64,000 nt of DNA from Bordetella flabilis (GTDB lineage: Bacteria > Pseudomonadota > Gammaproteobacteria > Burkholderiales > Burkholderiaceae_B): the NCBI RefSeq assembly GCF_001676725.1, contig NZ_CP016172.1, positions 62,001-126,000 on the forward strand, in the 5' to 3' direction. The position numbers and the translations under genes were made by a program. A model generated the notes under the pieces. That model was not told the origin of the DNA and did no database searches. It was given only the letters and a program-made list of their open reading frames with translations. Each line of letters begins with the position of its first letter. The first letter of the stretch is position 1. Shown here in pieces: positions 38,360 through 47,753 of the stretch.

Positions 38360-38660
38360 CAAAGCTTCCCTGCACATGCCGCCGTCGCATGAAGGCGCGG
38401 CGTCGCAATATCCGCGCGGCTGCGGTCCGGCATGGCACCTTTTCTTCCCAGCAACCATTGTGCCAGTCCCATGGCCGGGGCCAATACGTGTATTCCCCGA
38501 AAGATAAGCGGGTGGCGCGTTATGCGAGGCGGCGCGGCGATCCGGAATCCTGGCATCGAGCTGAATGTCCCGCGGCGGCTGCCGCCGCCACGCTGCTGCA
38601 ATAAGGCTGTCATGCACGCGTCCTATATTGAAATCGTTTTCAACCCAGGGACCCGCGCCC
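38360..38660. other. 301-bp divergent intergenic region, amidase / LacI regulator
   Basis: No gene supported. It contains the LacI-type operator at 38628-38643, overlapped by a TATATT -10-like hexamer at 38624-38629. I see no clear -35 and no site for the amidase side. Confidence 0.6.
38628..38643. promoter_or_regulatory. LacI-family operator (site 1) before the regulator gene
   Basis: TTGAAATCGTTTTCAA, 6-bp perfect arms around TCGT. The half-site TGAAA-N4-TTTCA recurs exactly at 44345-44358. It overlaps the probable start of transcription, which fits autorepression. Confidence 0.7.
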
Positions 38661-39686
38661 GTGGCTATCAAATCCCTGCATCGGCTTTCGATTGTGGACA
38701 TCGCGCGTGACGCCGGTGTGTCACCGGCCACGGTATCGCGCGCGTTCAACCGGCCGTCGTTGTTGCGTGCCGATACCTTGCAGCGTATCGAGGCCGTGGC
38801 GCACAAGCATGGCTTCCGTCCCAACCGCGTCGGCAGCAGCCTGCGCTCGGGCAGTACGCGCACGATAGGCATGGCCCTGCCCACGTTGTGCAATCCTGTT
38901 TTCGCCGAATGCTTCGAGGGTGCGGAAGCGTGGGCGCATGCCAACGGCTACAGCATCATGGTCACGACCACGGGCTATGAGCTGGCGCGCGAGGCCGCCG
39001 CGGTGCGCAGCCTGATCGACCATCAGGTGGAGGGGTTGCTGCTCACGGTGGCCAATGCCGCCCGCAGCGCGACGCTACGCGACCTGGCGCACGATGGACG
39101 TCCGTACGTGCTGGTCTACAACGAGTCGCCTTCTCATCCCTACGTGTCCGTGGACAACATCGCCGCCGCGCGCGACATGATGCAATGGCTGGCGAGCGAA
39201 GGGCATGCGCGCATCGCGCTGGTCACCGGTCCGCTGGCCGGCTCGGACCGTGCGCGACGCCGCTTGCAGGGCGCGCGCGTCGCCGCCCGCGAGATCGGAC
39301 TGTACCTTCCCATGCACCTCGCTATGCAGTCCCATACGGCGGTCGATGCCGACGTGCTGCATGCCGCCCTGCGTGGATCCGCCGCGCCGACGGCGCTGTT
39401 CTGTTCCAACGATCTGCTGGCCGCGTCCGCCATCTCGTCCTTGCACGACCTGGGACTGCGCGTCCCGGACCACGTGTCGGTATGCGGCTTCGACGGCATG
39501 CATTTCGCCGCGCTGATGACGCCGCCCCTGACCACGGTCGAGCAGCCCAGCCGCGATATCGGCGCACGCGCCTGCGCCAGTCTGCTGGCCCGCCTGGCCG
39601 GCGAACCGGCCGAGTCGCTGCGCCTGCCGCACCGCCTGATTTCCGGCCGCACCGTCGCGGCCCCTTTCCCCCGTACATCCGTATAA
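38661..39686 (+). CDS. LacI family regulator
   Basis: 341 residues from GTG 38661, with AGGGA ten bases upstream; the longer open frame from ATG 38565 lacks a ribosome site and its extra 32 residues are not LacI-like. Helix-turn-helix at about 8-60 (LSIVDIARDAGVSPATVSRAFNRP), periplasmic-binding-like ligand domain (about 65-335). First gene of the run of transporter genes to 48697. The two identical operator half-site pairs suggest it controls itself and the Ugp-like importer. Confidence 0.88.
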   Translation: MAIKSLHRLSIVDIARDAGVSPATVSRAFNRPSLLRADTLQRIEAVAHKHGFRPNRVGSSLRSGSTRTIGMALPTLCNPVFAECFEGAEAWAHANGYSIMVTTTGYELAREAAAVRSLIDHQVEGLLLTVANAARSATLRDLAHDGRPYVLVYNESPSHPYVSVDNIAAARDMMQWLASEGHARIALVTGPLAGSDRARRRLQGARVAAREIGLYLPMHLAMQSHTAVDADVLHAALRGSAAPTALFCSNDLLAASAISSLHDLGLRVPDHVSVCGFDGMHFAALMTPPLTTVEQPSRDIGARACASLLARLAGEPAESLRLPHRLISGRTVAAPFPRTSV

Positions 39687-39696
39687 GGAAGCCGAT

Positions 39697-40716
39697 ATGC
39701 CGTTTTTCCTGAACAAGGCGCTGCGCGGCGCCGTCCTGGCCCTGGGCCTGGTGGGCGCCGCCGCGGCACAGGCCCAGGCGCAGACTGCGGTCTGCTACAA
39801 CTGCCCGCCGGAATGGGCCGATTGGGGCACCCAGCTCAAGGCCATCAAGGACAAGACCGGCATCCAGGTGCCGGGCGACAACAAGAATTCGGGCCAGGCG
39901 CTGGCATCGCTGGCGGCCGAGCGGGCCAACCCGGTCGCCGATGTCGTGTACTACGGCGTCACTTTCGGCATCCAGGCCGTCAATGACAAGCTGGTGCAAG
40001 GCTACAAGCCGGCGCATTGGGATGACATCCCCGCCGGCATGAAAGACCCGGACGGCAAGTGGTTCGCCATTCATTCCGGCACGCTGGGATTCATGGTCAA
40101 TGTGGATGCCTTGCAGGGCAAGCCGGTACCGCAGTCCTGGAGCGACTTGCTGAAGCCGGAGTACCGCGGCATGGTGGGCTATCTCGATCCGGCGTCGGCC
40201 TTCGTGGGCTACGTCGGCGCGGTCGCGGTCAACCAGGCCATGGGCGGTACGCTGGACGACTTCGGTCCTGCCGTGGCGTGGTTCCGGAAAATGCGCGCCA
40301 ACGATCCCATCGTTCCCAAGCAGACTGCTTATGCGCGCGTTCTTTCGGGCGAGATCCCCATCCTGGTGGACTATGACTTCAATGCCTACCGCGCCCGCTA
40401 CAAGGATGGCGCGAACGTGCAGTTCGTCATCCCCAGGGAAGGCACGATCGCGGTGCCCTACGTGATGAGCCTGGTGGCCGATGCACCGCATGCCGGCAAC
40501 GGGCGCAAGGTGCTCGATTTCACGCTGTCCGACGAGGGGCAGGCGATCTGGGCCAATGCCTACCTGCGTCCCGTGCGCGCCAGCGCCGTGTCGCCGGAAG
40601 CGCAGAAGAAATTCCTGCCCGCCGCCGACTACGCCCGGGCCGGCACCGTCGACTACGCGCAGATGGCGGCGGTACAGCGCGCGTTCTCCGCGCGCTACGC
40701 CAAGGAAGTGAACTGA
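39697..40716 (+). CDS. ABC importer 1, periplasmic binding protein (iron/polyamine/phosphonate class)
   Basis: 339 residues. Signal peptide about 1-29 (cleavage near AQAQA), then a class II solute-binding fold of the Fe3+/spermidine/2-aminoethylphosphonate group (VVYYGVTFGIQAVNDKL, EYRGMVGYLDPASAF). Start ATG 39697, with AAGGAA upstream. The iron-ligand tyrosine pair cannot be confirmed, so substrate is open; the neighbouring phosphodiesterase suggests a phosphorus compound. Confidence 0.82.
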   Translation: MPFFLNKALRGAVLALGLVGAAAAQAQAQTAVCYNCPPEWADWGTQLKAIKDKTGIQVPGDNKNSGQALASLAAERANPVADVVYYGVTFGIQAVNDKLVQGYKPAHWDDIPAGMKDPDGKWFAIHSGTLGFMVNVDALQGKPVPQSWSDLLKPEYRGMVGYLDPASAFVGYVGAVAVNQAMGGTLDDFGPAVAWFRKMRANDPIVPKQTAYARVLSGEIPILVDYDFNAYRARYKDGANVQFVIPREGTIAVPYVMSLVADAPHAGNGRKVLDFTLSDEGQAIWANAYLRPVRASAVSPEAQKKFLPAADYARAGTVDYAQMAAVQRAFSARYAKEVN

Positions 40717-40717
40717 T

Positions 40718-41533
40718 ATGCAGCGCCGCGGTTGGATGATGTTCGCCGCGCCCGCCGCGGCGCTGTTCGTGGCCTTCTGGCTTTTGCCGATGGTGCGCCT
40801 GGCCGCCACCGGGTTCGCGGTCCGCGACGGCGCCAGCGCGTACTGGACAGTCGTCACGCATGCCCAGTACTGGCGCAGCCTCTTCAATACGGCCGCGCTG
40901 TCGCTGGCGGCCACGCTGGCGACCTTGGTGGTGGCCTTGCCGGTGGGCCGCTTCCTGGCCGCTCATGCGCGCTTCCCGGGGCGCGGGCTGCTGGTCGGCC
41001 TGCTGATGTTCCCGCTGGCCTTTCCCGGCGTGGTCGTCGGATTCCTGATCATCCTGCTAGCTGGCCGCCAGGGGGTCGCCAGCACGGTCTCGCGCTGGTT
41101 GACCGGCGAACCGCTGGTGTTCGCCTATGGCATGGGCGGCCTGTTCCTGGGCTACCTGTATTTTTCCCTGCCGCGCACCATCGACATGCTGTCCGCGGCG
41201 GCCACGCAGCTCGATCGCGCGATGCTGGAAGCCGCCGCCACGCTGGGCGCCAGCGGTTGGCGGCGCTTCGCCGATATCGAACTGCCCGCGTTGCGGCCGG
41301 CCCTGGGCGCAGCGGGCGCGATGTGCTTCGCCACCAGCATGGGGGCCTTCGGCACGGTGTTCACGCTGGGCACGCAGATCGATGTGCTGCCGGTGACCAT
41401 CTACAACGAATTCACGAACTACGCGAACATCCCCGTCGCGGCGGCGCTCTCCATCGTGCTGGGCGTCATCACGTGGGCCATCCTTTACCTGGCGCAGAGC
41501 CTGTACGGCGAACGCGCCGGTGCAGCGGCGTGA
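40718..41533 (+). CDS. ABC importer 1, permease A
   Basis: 271 residues, about six helices (MFAAPAAALFVAFWLLPMVRLAA at the start). EAA loop AAATLGASGWRRFADIELPALRP (about 169-191). Starts one base after the binding-protein stop, so cotranslation is likely. Confidence 0.88.
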   Translation: MQRRGWMMFAAPAAALFVAFWLLPMVRLAATGFAVRDGASAYWTVVTHAQYWRSLFNTAALSLAATLATLVVALPVGRFLAAHARFPGRGLLVGLLMFPLAFPGVVVGFLIILLAGRQGVASTVSRWLTGEPLVFAYGMGGLFLGYLYFSLPRTIDMLSAAATQLDRAMLEAAATLGASGWRRFADIELPALRPALGAAGAMCFATSMGAFGTVFTLGTQIDVLPVTIYNEFTNYANIPVAAALSIVLGVITWAILYLAQSLYGERAGAAA

Positions 41534-41559
41534 CGGTCCATGGCACGAGGCTGCACGGT

Positions 41560-42426
41560 ATGAGCACGCACGGCATGAAGCCATCCCCGCTGGAGTCGCG
41601 CATCGGCCTGGCAACCACGCTGGTCGTCGCCGCGTTTCTGATCGGACCCGTCGTGCTGTCCGTGCTTGCCGGCTTGACGCGCAACGGCTTCGTCGGCGTG
41701 TCCAGCGGACTGACGCTGCGCTGGGTGGCGCAGGTGTGGGACATGTACGCCGACACGGTATGGCGATCGCTGGCCGTAGCCCTGTGCACGCTGGCGGTCT
41801 GCCTGGCGGCGGGCGTGCCCGCGGCCTGGGCGCTGACCGTACACCGGGGCCGCTGGGCGCGCGGCTTCGAAGCCTTGCTGACGCTGCCCGTGGCCGTTCC
41901 CGGCCTGGCGACCGCGCTGGCCCTGATCGTTTCGTGGGGAAGCGCCGGCGCGCTGCGCGGCAGCGTCGTGTTCATCATCATCGGCCACGTACTCTTTACC
42001 TTGCCGTTCCTGTTGCGTGCCGCGCGCACCAGCATGGTCATGGCGGAACTGACCACCCTGGACGAAGCGGCCGCCACGCTGGGCGCGACGCGGGCGCAGC
42101 GCTTCTTCCACATCGTCGTGCCGAACGCCGTGCCGGGCATCCTGACGGGCTCGCTCACCGTGCTCACGCTTTCCATCGGCGAGTTCAATCTCACCTGGCT
42201 GCTGCATACGCCCTTGACCAAGACGCTGCCCGTCGGCCTGGCTGACAGTTATGCCTCGATGCGGCTCGAGGTCGGCTCGGCCTACACCCTGATATTCCTG
42301 CTGATGATCATGCCTTTGCTGCTGGGCCTGCAGTGGATCGCCGCGCACGCCGCCGCGCCGGGCAAGCGCGGTCGCATGCCTGTCGCGGCGGCGGTATCGA
42401 CATTCGGATCGAAGGAGGCGCAATGA
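41560..42426 (+). CDS. ABC importer 1, permease B
   Basis: 288 residues, about six helices; EAA loop AAATLGATRAQRFFHIVVPNAVPG. I chose ATG 41560 (GAGG nine bases upstream). GTG 41530 overlaps the preceding stop as GTGA and is a real alternative that would add ten residues. Its stop overlaps the ATPase start (ATGA). Confidence 0.85.
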   Translation: MSTHGMKPSPLESRIGLATTLVVAAFLIGPVVLSVLAGLTRNGFVGVSSGLTLRWVAQVWDMYADTVWRSLAVALCTLAVCLAAGVPAAWALTVHRGRWARGFEALLTLPVAVPGLATALALIVSWGSAGALRGSVVFIIIGHVLFTLPFLLRAARTSMVMAELTTLDEAAATLGATRAQRFFHIVVPNAVPGILTGSLTVLTLSIGEFNLTWLLHTPLTKTLPVGLADSYASMRLEVGSAYTLIFLLMIMPLLLGLQWIAAHAAAPGKRGRMPVAAAVSTFGSKEAQ

Positions 42427-43412
42427 GTTCGCCTGTCACGATTTCCCTGCAGCAGTGCGCCAAGACCTGGCTCGACGGCACGAAGGCGCTGCATCCACTG
42501 GACCTGCGTATCGAGGGCGGCGAGACGCTGGCCTTGCTGGGCCCGTCCGGCTGCGGCAAGACCACTTTGCTGCGCATGCTGTGCGGACTGGAAGCGCCCG
42601 ATGCGGGCGGCCGGATCCGCTTCGACGCCGACGACGTGACGGCTTTGCCGCCGCAGGCGCGCGGTGTCGGCATGGTGTTCCAGAACTACGCGCTGTTCTC
42701 CAACATGACGGTTGCTGGCAATGTCGGCTATGGCTTGCGCGTGCGCGGCATGGCCCGAGCCGAGCGCGAGCGGCGTGTGGCCGAGATGCTGGATCTCGTC
42801 CGCATGCAAGCCCATGCCGACCGGCGCGTCGACCAGCTATCGGGCGGCCAGCGGCAGCGGGTGGCGCTGGCGCGTGCCCTCGCCATACGGCCGCGCGTGC
42901 TGCTGCTGGACGAGCCCCTGACCGCGCTCGACGCCAAGCTGCGCGAACAACTGCGCGTGGAGCTGGCGCAATTGCTGCGTTCGCTGGCGATCACCACGGT
43001 ACTGGTGACGCACGACCAGGAAGAAGCCATGATGCTGGGCGACAGCATCGCCGTCATGTCCGCCGGCCGGCTGGAACAGTGCGGAACGGCCGAAACCTTG
43101 TATCGGGCGCCGGCCACGGCTTTTGTCGGCACCTTCCTGGGTACCCTGTGCCGCGTGCGCGCCGGCCTGGCGGACGGCCTGCTGGTGCCGGGCGCGGCCG
43201 ATATCGCCTTCCGCCCGCACGAAACGCAGTTGCTGCCGCCTCACGAATCCGCCGCGCCAGCCAGCATCACCGCCCGCTTCTTCCTGGGCAGCACGGTCCG
43301 CTTCGAGGTCCGCTTGCCGGACGGACAGAGCTTTCCGGTATTCGCACCGCCGGATTGCGCGCATGCCGTGGGAGAGCAGGTCAGCATACGCCTGCTTCGC
43401 CCGCTGGCGTGA
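42423..43412 (+). CDS. ABC importer 1, ATP-binding protein
   Basis: 329 residues. Walker A GPSGCGKTT (about 41-49), Q-loop FQNYALFSNMT, signature LSGGQRQR, Walker B VLLLDEPLTALD, H-loop LVTHDQEEA, then a TOBE-like C-terminal domain (about 240-325). ATG 42423 overlaps the permease stop by four bases. Potassium/polyamine/iron class. Confidence 0.9.
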   Translation: MSSPVTISLQQCAKTWLDGTKALHPLDLRIEGGETLALLGPSGCGKTTLLRMLCGLEAPDAGGRIRFDADDVTALPPQARGVGMVFQNYALFSNMTVAGNVGYGLRVRGMARAERERRVAEMLDLVRMQAHADRRVDQLSGGQRQRVALARALAIRPRVLLLDEPLTALDAKLREQLRVELAQLLRSLAITTVLVTHDQEEAMMLGDSIAVMSAGRLEQCGTAETLYRAPATAFVGTFLGTLCRVRAGLADGLLVPGAADIAFRPHETQLLPPHESAAPASITARFFLGSTVRFEVRLPDGQSFPVFAPPDCAHAVGEQVSIRLLRPLA

Positions 43413-43457
43413 CGCATCGCCTCCCGCCCATTCCCATCCTCTCGCCGCCCCGCCCCC

Positions 43458-44279
43458 ATGCTCATCGCCCAGCTCAGTGATCCGCACATCCGCCTGCCCG
43501 GCCAGAAGGCCTACCGCGTGGTCGCCACCGACGCCTTCCTGCCGCCGGCCGTGGCCGCCGTCAACGCACAGAACCCGCGCCCCGATGTGGTCATCATTTC
43601 CGGCGACCTGACCGACTTCGGCCGACCGGCGGAATACGCCCATTTGAAGCACATGCTGGACCGGCTGGAAATGCCCTACCTGCTGCTGCCGGGCAACCAT
43701 GATGATCGCGACGCTTTGGCGCAGGTCTTCCCCGATCACGCATACCTGAAGGGCGCCGATGGCTATGTCCAGTATGTCGTCGAGGACTATCCGGTGCGCA
43801 TCGTGGTGCTCGACACCGTAGTGCCGGGACAGAGCCATGGCGCGCTGTGCGAGCGTCGGCTGGGCTGGCTGGCGGACCGCCTGGCGGAGACACCGGAGCG
43901 GCCGACCGTGATCGTGATGCACCATCCGCCCTTCAATACCGGCATCGGCCACATGGACCGCATCGGCCTGCTGCAAGGCGCCGAGGCGCTGGCGCGCATC
44001 GTCGGCGCGCACGGCAACGTGGAGCGGGTCCTGTGCGGCCATTTGCACCGCAGCATCCAGCGCCGCTTCGCCGGCACCATCGCGGCCACCTGCCCCAGCC
44101 CGGCGCACCAGGTGGCCCTGGATTTGCGCGCCGATGCGCCTTCGGCCTTCGTGATGGAGCCCCCGGCCTTCCTGCTGCACGATTGGCGCGATGGAGGCCT
44201 GGTCAGCCATCTGGCCTATATCGGTCCCTACGCGGGTCCCTATCCTTTCCATGATGGCGGTGCGCTGATCGACGTGTGA
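43458..44279 (+). CDS. Calcineurin-like phosphodiesterase, GpdQ-like
   Basis: 273 residues. Complete dinuclear metallophosphoesterase motifs: SDPHI (D8, H10), SGDLTD, GNHDD, VMHHPPF and CGHLHR. The overall text is close to glycerophosphodiesterase GpdQ and 3',5'-cAMP phosphodiesterase CpdA. No signal peptide, so cytosolic. Position between two importers, the second Ugp-like, suggests that it hydrolyses an imported phosphodiester such as a glycerophosphodiester (inference). Confidence 0.85.
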   Translation: MLIAQLSDPHIRLPGQKAYRVVATDAFLPPAVAAVNAQNPRPDVVIISGDLTDFGRPAEYAHLKHMLDRLEMPYLLLPGNHDDRDALAQVFPDHAYLKGADGYVQYVVEDYPVRIVVLDTVVPGQSHGALCERRLGWLADRLAETPERPTVIVMHHPPFNTGIGHMDRIGLLQGAEALARIVGAHGNVERVLCGHLHRSIQRRFAGTIAATCPSPAHQVALDLRADAPSAFVMEPPAFLLHDWRDGGLVSHLAYIGPYAGPYPFHDGGALIDV

Positions 44280-44342
44280 GCCCCGTCCCGGGGGGACGAG
44301 CCGGCGTACGGATGCCATCGTACGGTCATGTTCGCACTGCAA

Positions 44343-44360
44343 AATGAAAAGGATTTCATT
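44343..44360. promoter_or_regulatory. LacI-family operator (site 2) before the Ugp-like importer
   Basis: AATGAAA-AGGA-TTTCATT, perfect 7-bp arms. Its core TGAAA-N4-TTTCA is identical to the operator before the LacI gene. It lies 42 bases upstream of the ATPase start. Confidence 0.7.
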
Positions 44361-44402
44361 TGCCGTCACAATAGACGCGACCGCATAGAAGATCGAGGGG
44401 AC

Positions 44403-45506
44403 ATGGCAGCGATCGTTCTGGAACAGTTGACGAAGCGGTACGCTGAGGCCGCCGCCATCCGCGAGGTCGACGTCACGGTACCCGAAGGCAGTTTCACGGT
44501 CCTGTTGGGCCCCTCCGGTTGCGGGAAATCGACGACGCTGCGCATGATCGCGGGTCTGGACACACCGACCTCCGGCCGCATCCTCATCGGTGGGCGCGAC
44601 GTGACCCACTTGCCGCCTGCGCAGCGGCGCATCGCCATGGTGTTCCAGTCCTATGCCCTGTTCCCCCACCTGAGCGTGCGCGAGAACATCCTTTTCGGCT
44701 TGAAGGTGCGCAAGGAGCCGCGCAGCCAGTACGCGCAGCGGCTGGCGCGCGTGGCGGAATTGCTTGGCCTGGAGGCCTTGCTGGACCGTAAGCCGTCACA
44801 GTTGTCGGGCGGCCAGCAGCAGCGCGTCGCCCTGGGCCGCGCGGTGATTTCCGAAGCGCCGGTGTGCCTGATGGATGAGCCGCTGTCGAACCTGGACGCC
44901 CAGTTGCGCCACGACATGCGCCGCGAGATCCGGGCATTACAGGCCAAGCTGGGCATCACCATGGTGTACGTCACGCACGACCAGACCGAGGCGATGAGCA
45001 TGGCCGACCAGGTCGTGCTGCTGCGCGGCGGCGCCGTGGAGCAATGCGACACGCCCGATGGGCTGTATGCCCGTCCCGCTACCGAGTTCGCCGCGCGCTT
45101 CATCGGCACGCCGCCGATGAACCTGATGACGCTGGATACGGTAGGGGGCGCGCGCCTGCTGGCGGGCACCGGCGAACCGGCCATCCCGGGCGCGCCGGCG
45201 CAGGCCGCGCGCATCGGCGTGAGGCCCGAACACATACGCGTGGTGGGGTCCGGCGCGGAGGCCGACCCGCACACGAGCCGCGGCCCCGACGGCGCCGCGA
45301 GCCCGGGCCACGCGGCGGTGGTGCAAAACGTGGAGTACTTCGGCGCGGACTCGATCGTCACGTGCGCGGTAGGCGCCAGTGCGGGCATCGCCGTGCGCCT
45401 GCCCGGTCATGCCAGCGTGGCGCCGGGCAGCCGCGTCCAACTGTGCTGGTCACCCGAAAACCAGCATTTTTTCGACGCGCACGGCAAGGCCTTGCCGGTT
45501 GCGTGA
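44403..45506 (+). CDS. ABC importer 2, UgpC/MsmK-like ATP-binding protein
   Basis: 367 residues. Walker A GPSGCGKST, Q-loop FQSYALFPHLS, signature LSGGQQQR, Walker B VCLMDEPLSNLD, H-loop VTHDQTEAMSMAD; C-terminal OB/TOBE domains (about 240-367) as in sugar and glycerol-phosphate importers. ATG 44403 has GAGGGGA upstream. First gene of a C-B-A-E ordered operon with its own operator. Confidence 0.9.
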   Translation: MAAIVLEQLTKRYAEAAAIREVDVTVPEGSFTVLLGPSGCGKSTTLRMIAGLDTPTSGRILIGGRDVTHLPPAQRRIAMVFQSYALFPHLSVRENILFGLKVRKEPRSQYAQRLARVAELLGLEALLDRKPSQLSGGQQQRVALGRAVISEAPVCLMDEPLSNLDAQLRHDMRREIRALQAKLGITMVYVTHDQTEAMSMADQVVLLRGGAVEQCDTPDGLYARPATEFAARFIGTPPMNLMTLDTVGGARLLAGTGEPAIPGAPAQAARIGVRPEHIRVVGSGAEADPHTSRGPDGAASPGHAAVVQNVEYFGADSIVTCAVGASAGIAVRLPGHASVAPGSRVQLCWSPENQHFFDAHGKALPVA

Positions 45507-45560
45507 GCGGGCCCGGACACCCATGTTCTTTCCCTTCCCTCTCTGACCCAGGTAACCACT

Positions 45561-46862
45561 ATGCGACGCACCGTATTGAAAAGCCTTGCCGCCGCCCTGG
45601 CCGGCGCGCTGTTGTCCCTGCCCATGCTGGCCCGCGCGCAGGCGCAGCCGGTGGATGTCGAGTTCTACTATCCCGTGGCGGTGGGTGGCCCCATCACCAA
45701 GATCATCGACACCATGGTGGCGGACTTTCACAAGGAAAACCCGGACATCAACATCAAGCCCGTGTATGCCGGTTCCTACCAGGACTCCATCGCCAAGGTG
45801 CTGACGACGATCAAGGGCGGCAGCAAGCCGCCCCAGCTTGCCGTATTGCTGTCCACCGACATGTATACGCTGATCGACGAGGACGCCATCGTTCCCATCG
45901 ACACCCTGGCCGGCGACGCCGGCAAGGCCTGGCTGGGCGGTTTCTACGACGCCTTCATGCAGAACAGCCGCACCGGCGGCCATGTATGGGGCGTGCCGTT
46001 CCAGCGCTCGACCATCGTCATGTACTACAACAAGAACCTGTTCAAGGCGGCCGGCCTCGATCCGGAGCGGCCACCCGCAACCTGGCAGGAACTGGTCGAT
46101 ACGGCGACCAAGCTGACGAAGAAGGACGCGTCGGGCAACGTCACGCAATGGGGCCTGGAGATCCCGTCGGGCGGCAGCTTCGCCTACTGGCTGTTCCAGG
46201 CGCTGACGACGCCGAACGGCGCGATCCTGATGAACGACGCGGGCAACCAGGTCATGCTGGACAAGCCGGCGGTCGTCGAGGCGGCGCAGTTCTGGCGCGA
46301 CCTGTCGGCCAAGCATGGCGTGATGCCGCCCGGCACCATCGACTGGGGCACCACGCCCAAGGACTTCCTGGAGAAGAAGGCCGCCATCGTCTGGACCACG
46401 ACCGGCAACCTGACCAATATCCGCGCCAATGCCGACTTTCCGTTCGGCGTGGCCATGATGCCGAAGAAAGTCCGTGGCGGCAGCCCGACGGGCGGAGGCA
46501 ACTTCTATGTCTTCAAGAGCGGCACGCCGGCGCAGCAGAAGGCCGCGCTGAAGTTCGCGCAGTGGGCGACATCGCCCGAGCGCGCCGCGGACTGGAGCAT
46601 CGCCACGGGTTACGTCGCCGTAACGCCAGCCGCCTGGGAAACCGCCAGGATGAAGAAGTATGCGCAGGAAGTCCCGGCGGCCACCGTGGCGCGGGACCAG
46701 CTGGATGTCAGCGTGGCCGAGTTTTCCACGCATGAGAACCAGCGTGTCACCAAGCTGCTCAACGATGCGCTGCAGGCCGTCCTGACGGGCTCCAAGCAGC
46801 CGCAGCAGGCCTTGTCGGATGCGCAGCGCGAAGCGGACCGCATCCTGCGGCCGTATCGATAA
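45561..46862 (+). CDS. ABC importer 2, UgpB-like periplasmic binding protein
   Basis: 433 residues, family 1 solute-binding protein. Signal peptide about 1-28 (LARAQA|QPVDVEFYYP). The VAVGGPITKIIDTMVADFHKENPDINIKPVYAGSYQD block is UgpB-like, as is MYYNKNLFKAAGLDP. Sugar, glycerol-3-phosphate or glycerophosphodiester binding is probable; the GpdQ-like neighbour favours the phosphorus option. Confidence 0.88.
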   Translation: MRRTVLKSLAAALAGALLSLPMLARAQAQPVDVEFYYPVAVGGPITKIIDTMVADFHKENPDINIKPVYAGSYQDSIAKVLTTIKGGSKPPQLAVLLSTDMYTLIDEDAIVPIDTLAGDAGKAWLGGFYDAFMQNSRTGGHVWGVPFQRSTIVMYYNKNLFKAAGLDPERPPATWQELVDTATKLTKKDASGNVTQWGLEIPSGGSFAYWLFQALTTPNGAILMNDAGNQVMLDKPAVVEAAQFWRDLSAKHGVMPPGTIDWGTTPKDFLEKKAAIVWTTTGNLTNIRANADFPFGVAMMPKKVRGGSPTGGGNFYVFKSGTPAQQKAALKFAQWATSPERAADWSIATGYVAVTPAAWETARMKKYAQEVPAATVARDQLDVSVAEFSTHENQRVTKLLNDALQAVLTGSKQPQQALSDAQREADRILRPYR

Positions 46863-46871
46863 AGGGCCGGG

Positions 46872-47753
46872 GTGCGCATGGACCGGAATGCGAAGGCCGT
46901 ACATGGCTGGCTGCTATTGCTGCCGGCCATGGTGCTGCTCGTGGCCTTCACGCACTATCCGGCCATCTCGACCCTCTGGCACAGCTTTTTTTCCACGCCC
47001 AAGGGCCGCCGGCCGGCGGTGTTCGTCGGCCTGGATAACTATCAGGCCATGCGCGACGACCCGGTGTTCTGGCAGGCCTTGTGGAACAACCTGTGGTTCG
47101 CGCTGGGCACCATCCCCACCTCCGTCGCCATCGCACTGGTCATGGCCTTGTGGGTCAACCGCGGGCTCGCCGGCCGCGGCTTTCTGCGGCTTGCCTATTT
47201 CACGCCCACGGTCCTACCCATGGTGGCGGTGGCCAATATCTGGCTGTTCTTCTACACGCCGCAGTACGGCCTGATTGCGCAGTTCCTGCATGGTTTCGGC
47301 CTGTCCGGCATCAACTGGCTGGGTTCGCGCGAGACCGCCTTGCCCGCGCTGATGATGGTGTCGGTATGGAAGGAGGCCGGATTTTTCATGATCTTCTACC
47401 TGGCCGCGCTGCAAAGCGTATCGCCGTCGTTGCGCGAGGCGGCGCTGCTGGAGGGCGCGTCGCGTTGGCAGTATTTCCGGCGGGTGTTGTGGCCTCTGCT
47501 CATGCCGACGACGCTGTTTGTGCTGATCAATGCATTGATCAACGCCTTCCGCCTGGTCGATCACGTCGTCGTCATGACGCGCGGCGGACCGGACAATGCC
47601 AGTACGCTGCTGCTGTTCTATATTTTCCAGGTCGGCTTCAGTTTTTGGGACACCGCCTACGCGGCGACGCTCACGGTGGTGCTGCTGATCGTGCTGGGCC
47701 TGACCGCCCTGCTCAAGTTCCGCTGGCTCGACAAGAGGACCCATTACCAATGA
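46872..47753 (+). CDS. ABC importer 2, UgpA-like permease
   Basis: 293 residues, about six helices; EAA loop EAALLEGASRWQYFRRVLWPLLMP. GTG 46872 and ATG 46878 are both possible starts, two codons apart; purines AAAGGG precede either. The stop overlaps the next permease start by four bases. Confidence 0.88.
   Translation: MRMDRNAKAVHGWLLLLPAMVLLVAFTHYPAISTLWHSFFSTPKGRRPAVFVGLDNYQAMRDDPVFWQALWNNLWFALGTIPTSVAIALVMALWVNRGLAGRGFLRLAYFTPTVLPMVAVANIWLFFYTPQYGLIAQFLHGFGLSGINWLGSRETALPALMMVSVWKEAGFFMIFYLAALQSVSPSLREAALLEGASRWQYFRRVLWPLLMPTTLFVLINALINAFRLVDHVVVMTRGGPDNASTLLLFYIFQVGFSFWDTAYAATLTVVLLIVLGLTALLKFRWLDKRTHYQ

Noticed and set aside
44341..44372. Pho-box-like sequence before the Ugp-like operon
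   Set aside because: ATTTCAT and CCGTCAC resemble PhoB half-sites, but the spacing is ten rather than eleven bases and the first half is poor; the overlapping LacI-type palindrome explains the sequence better.
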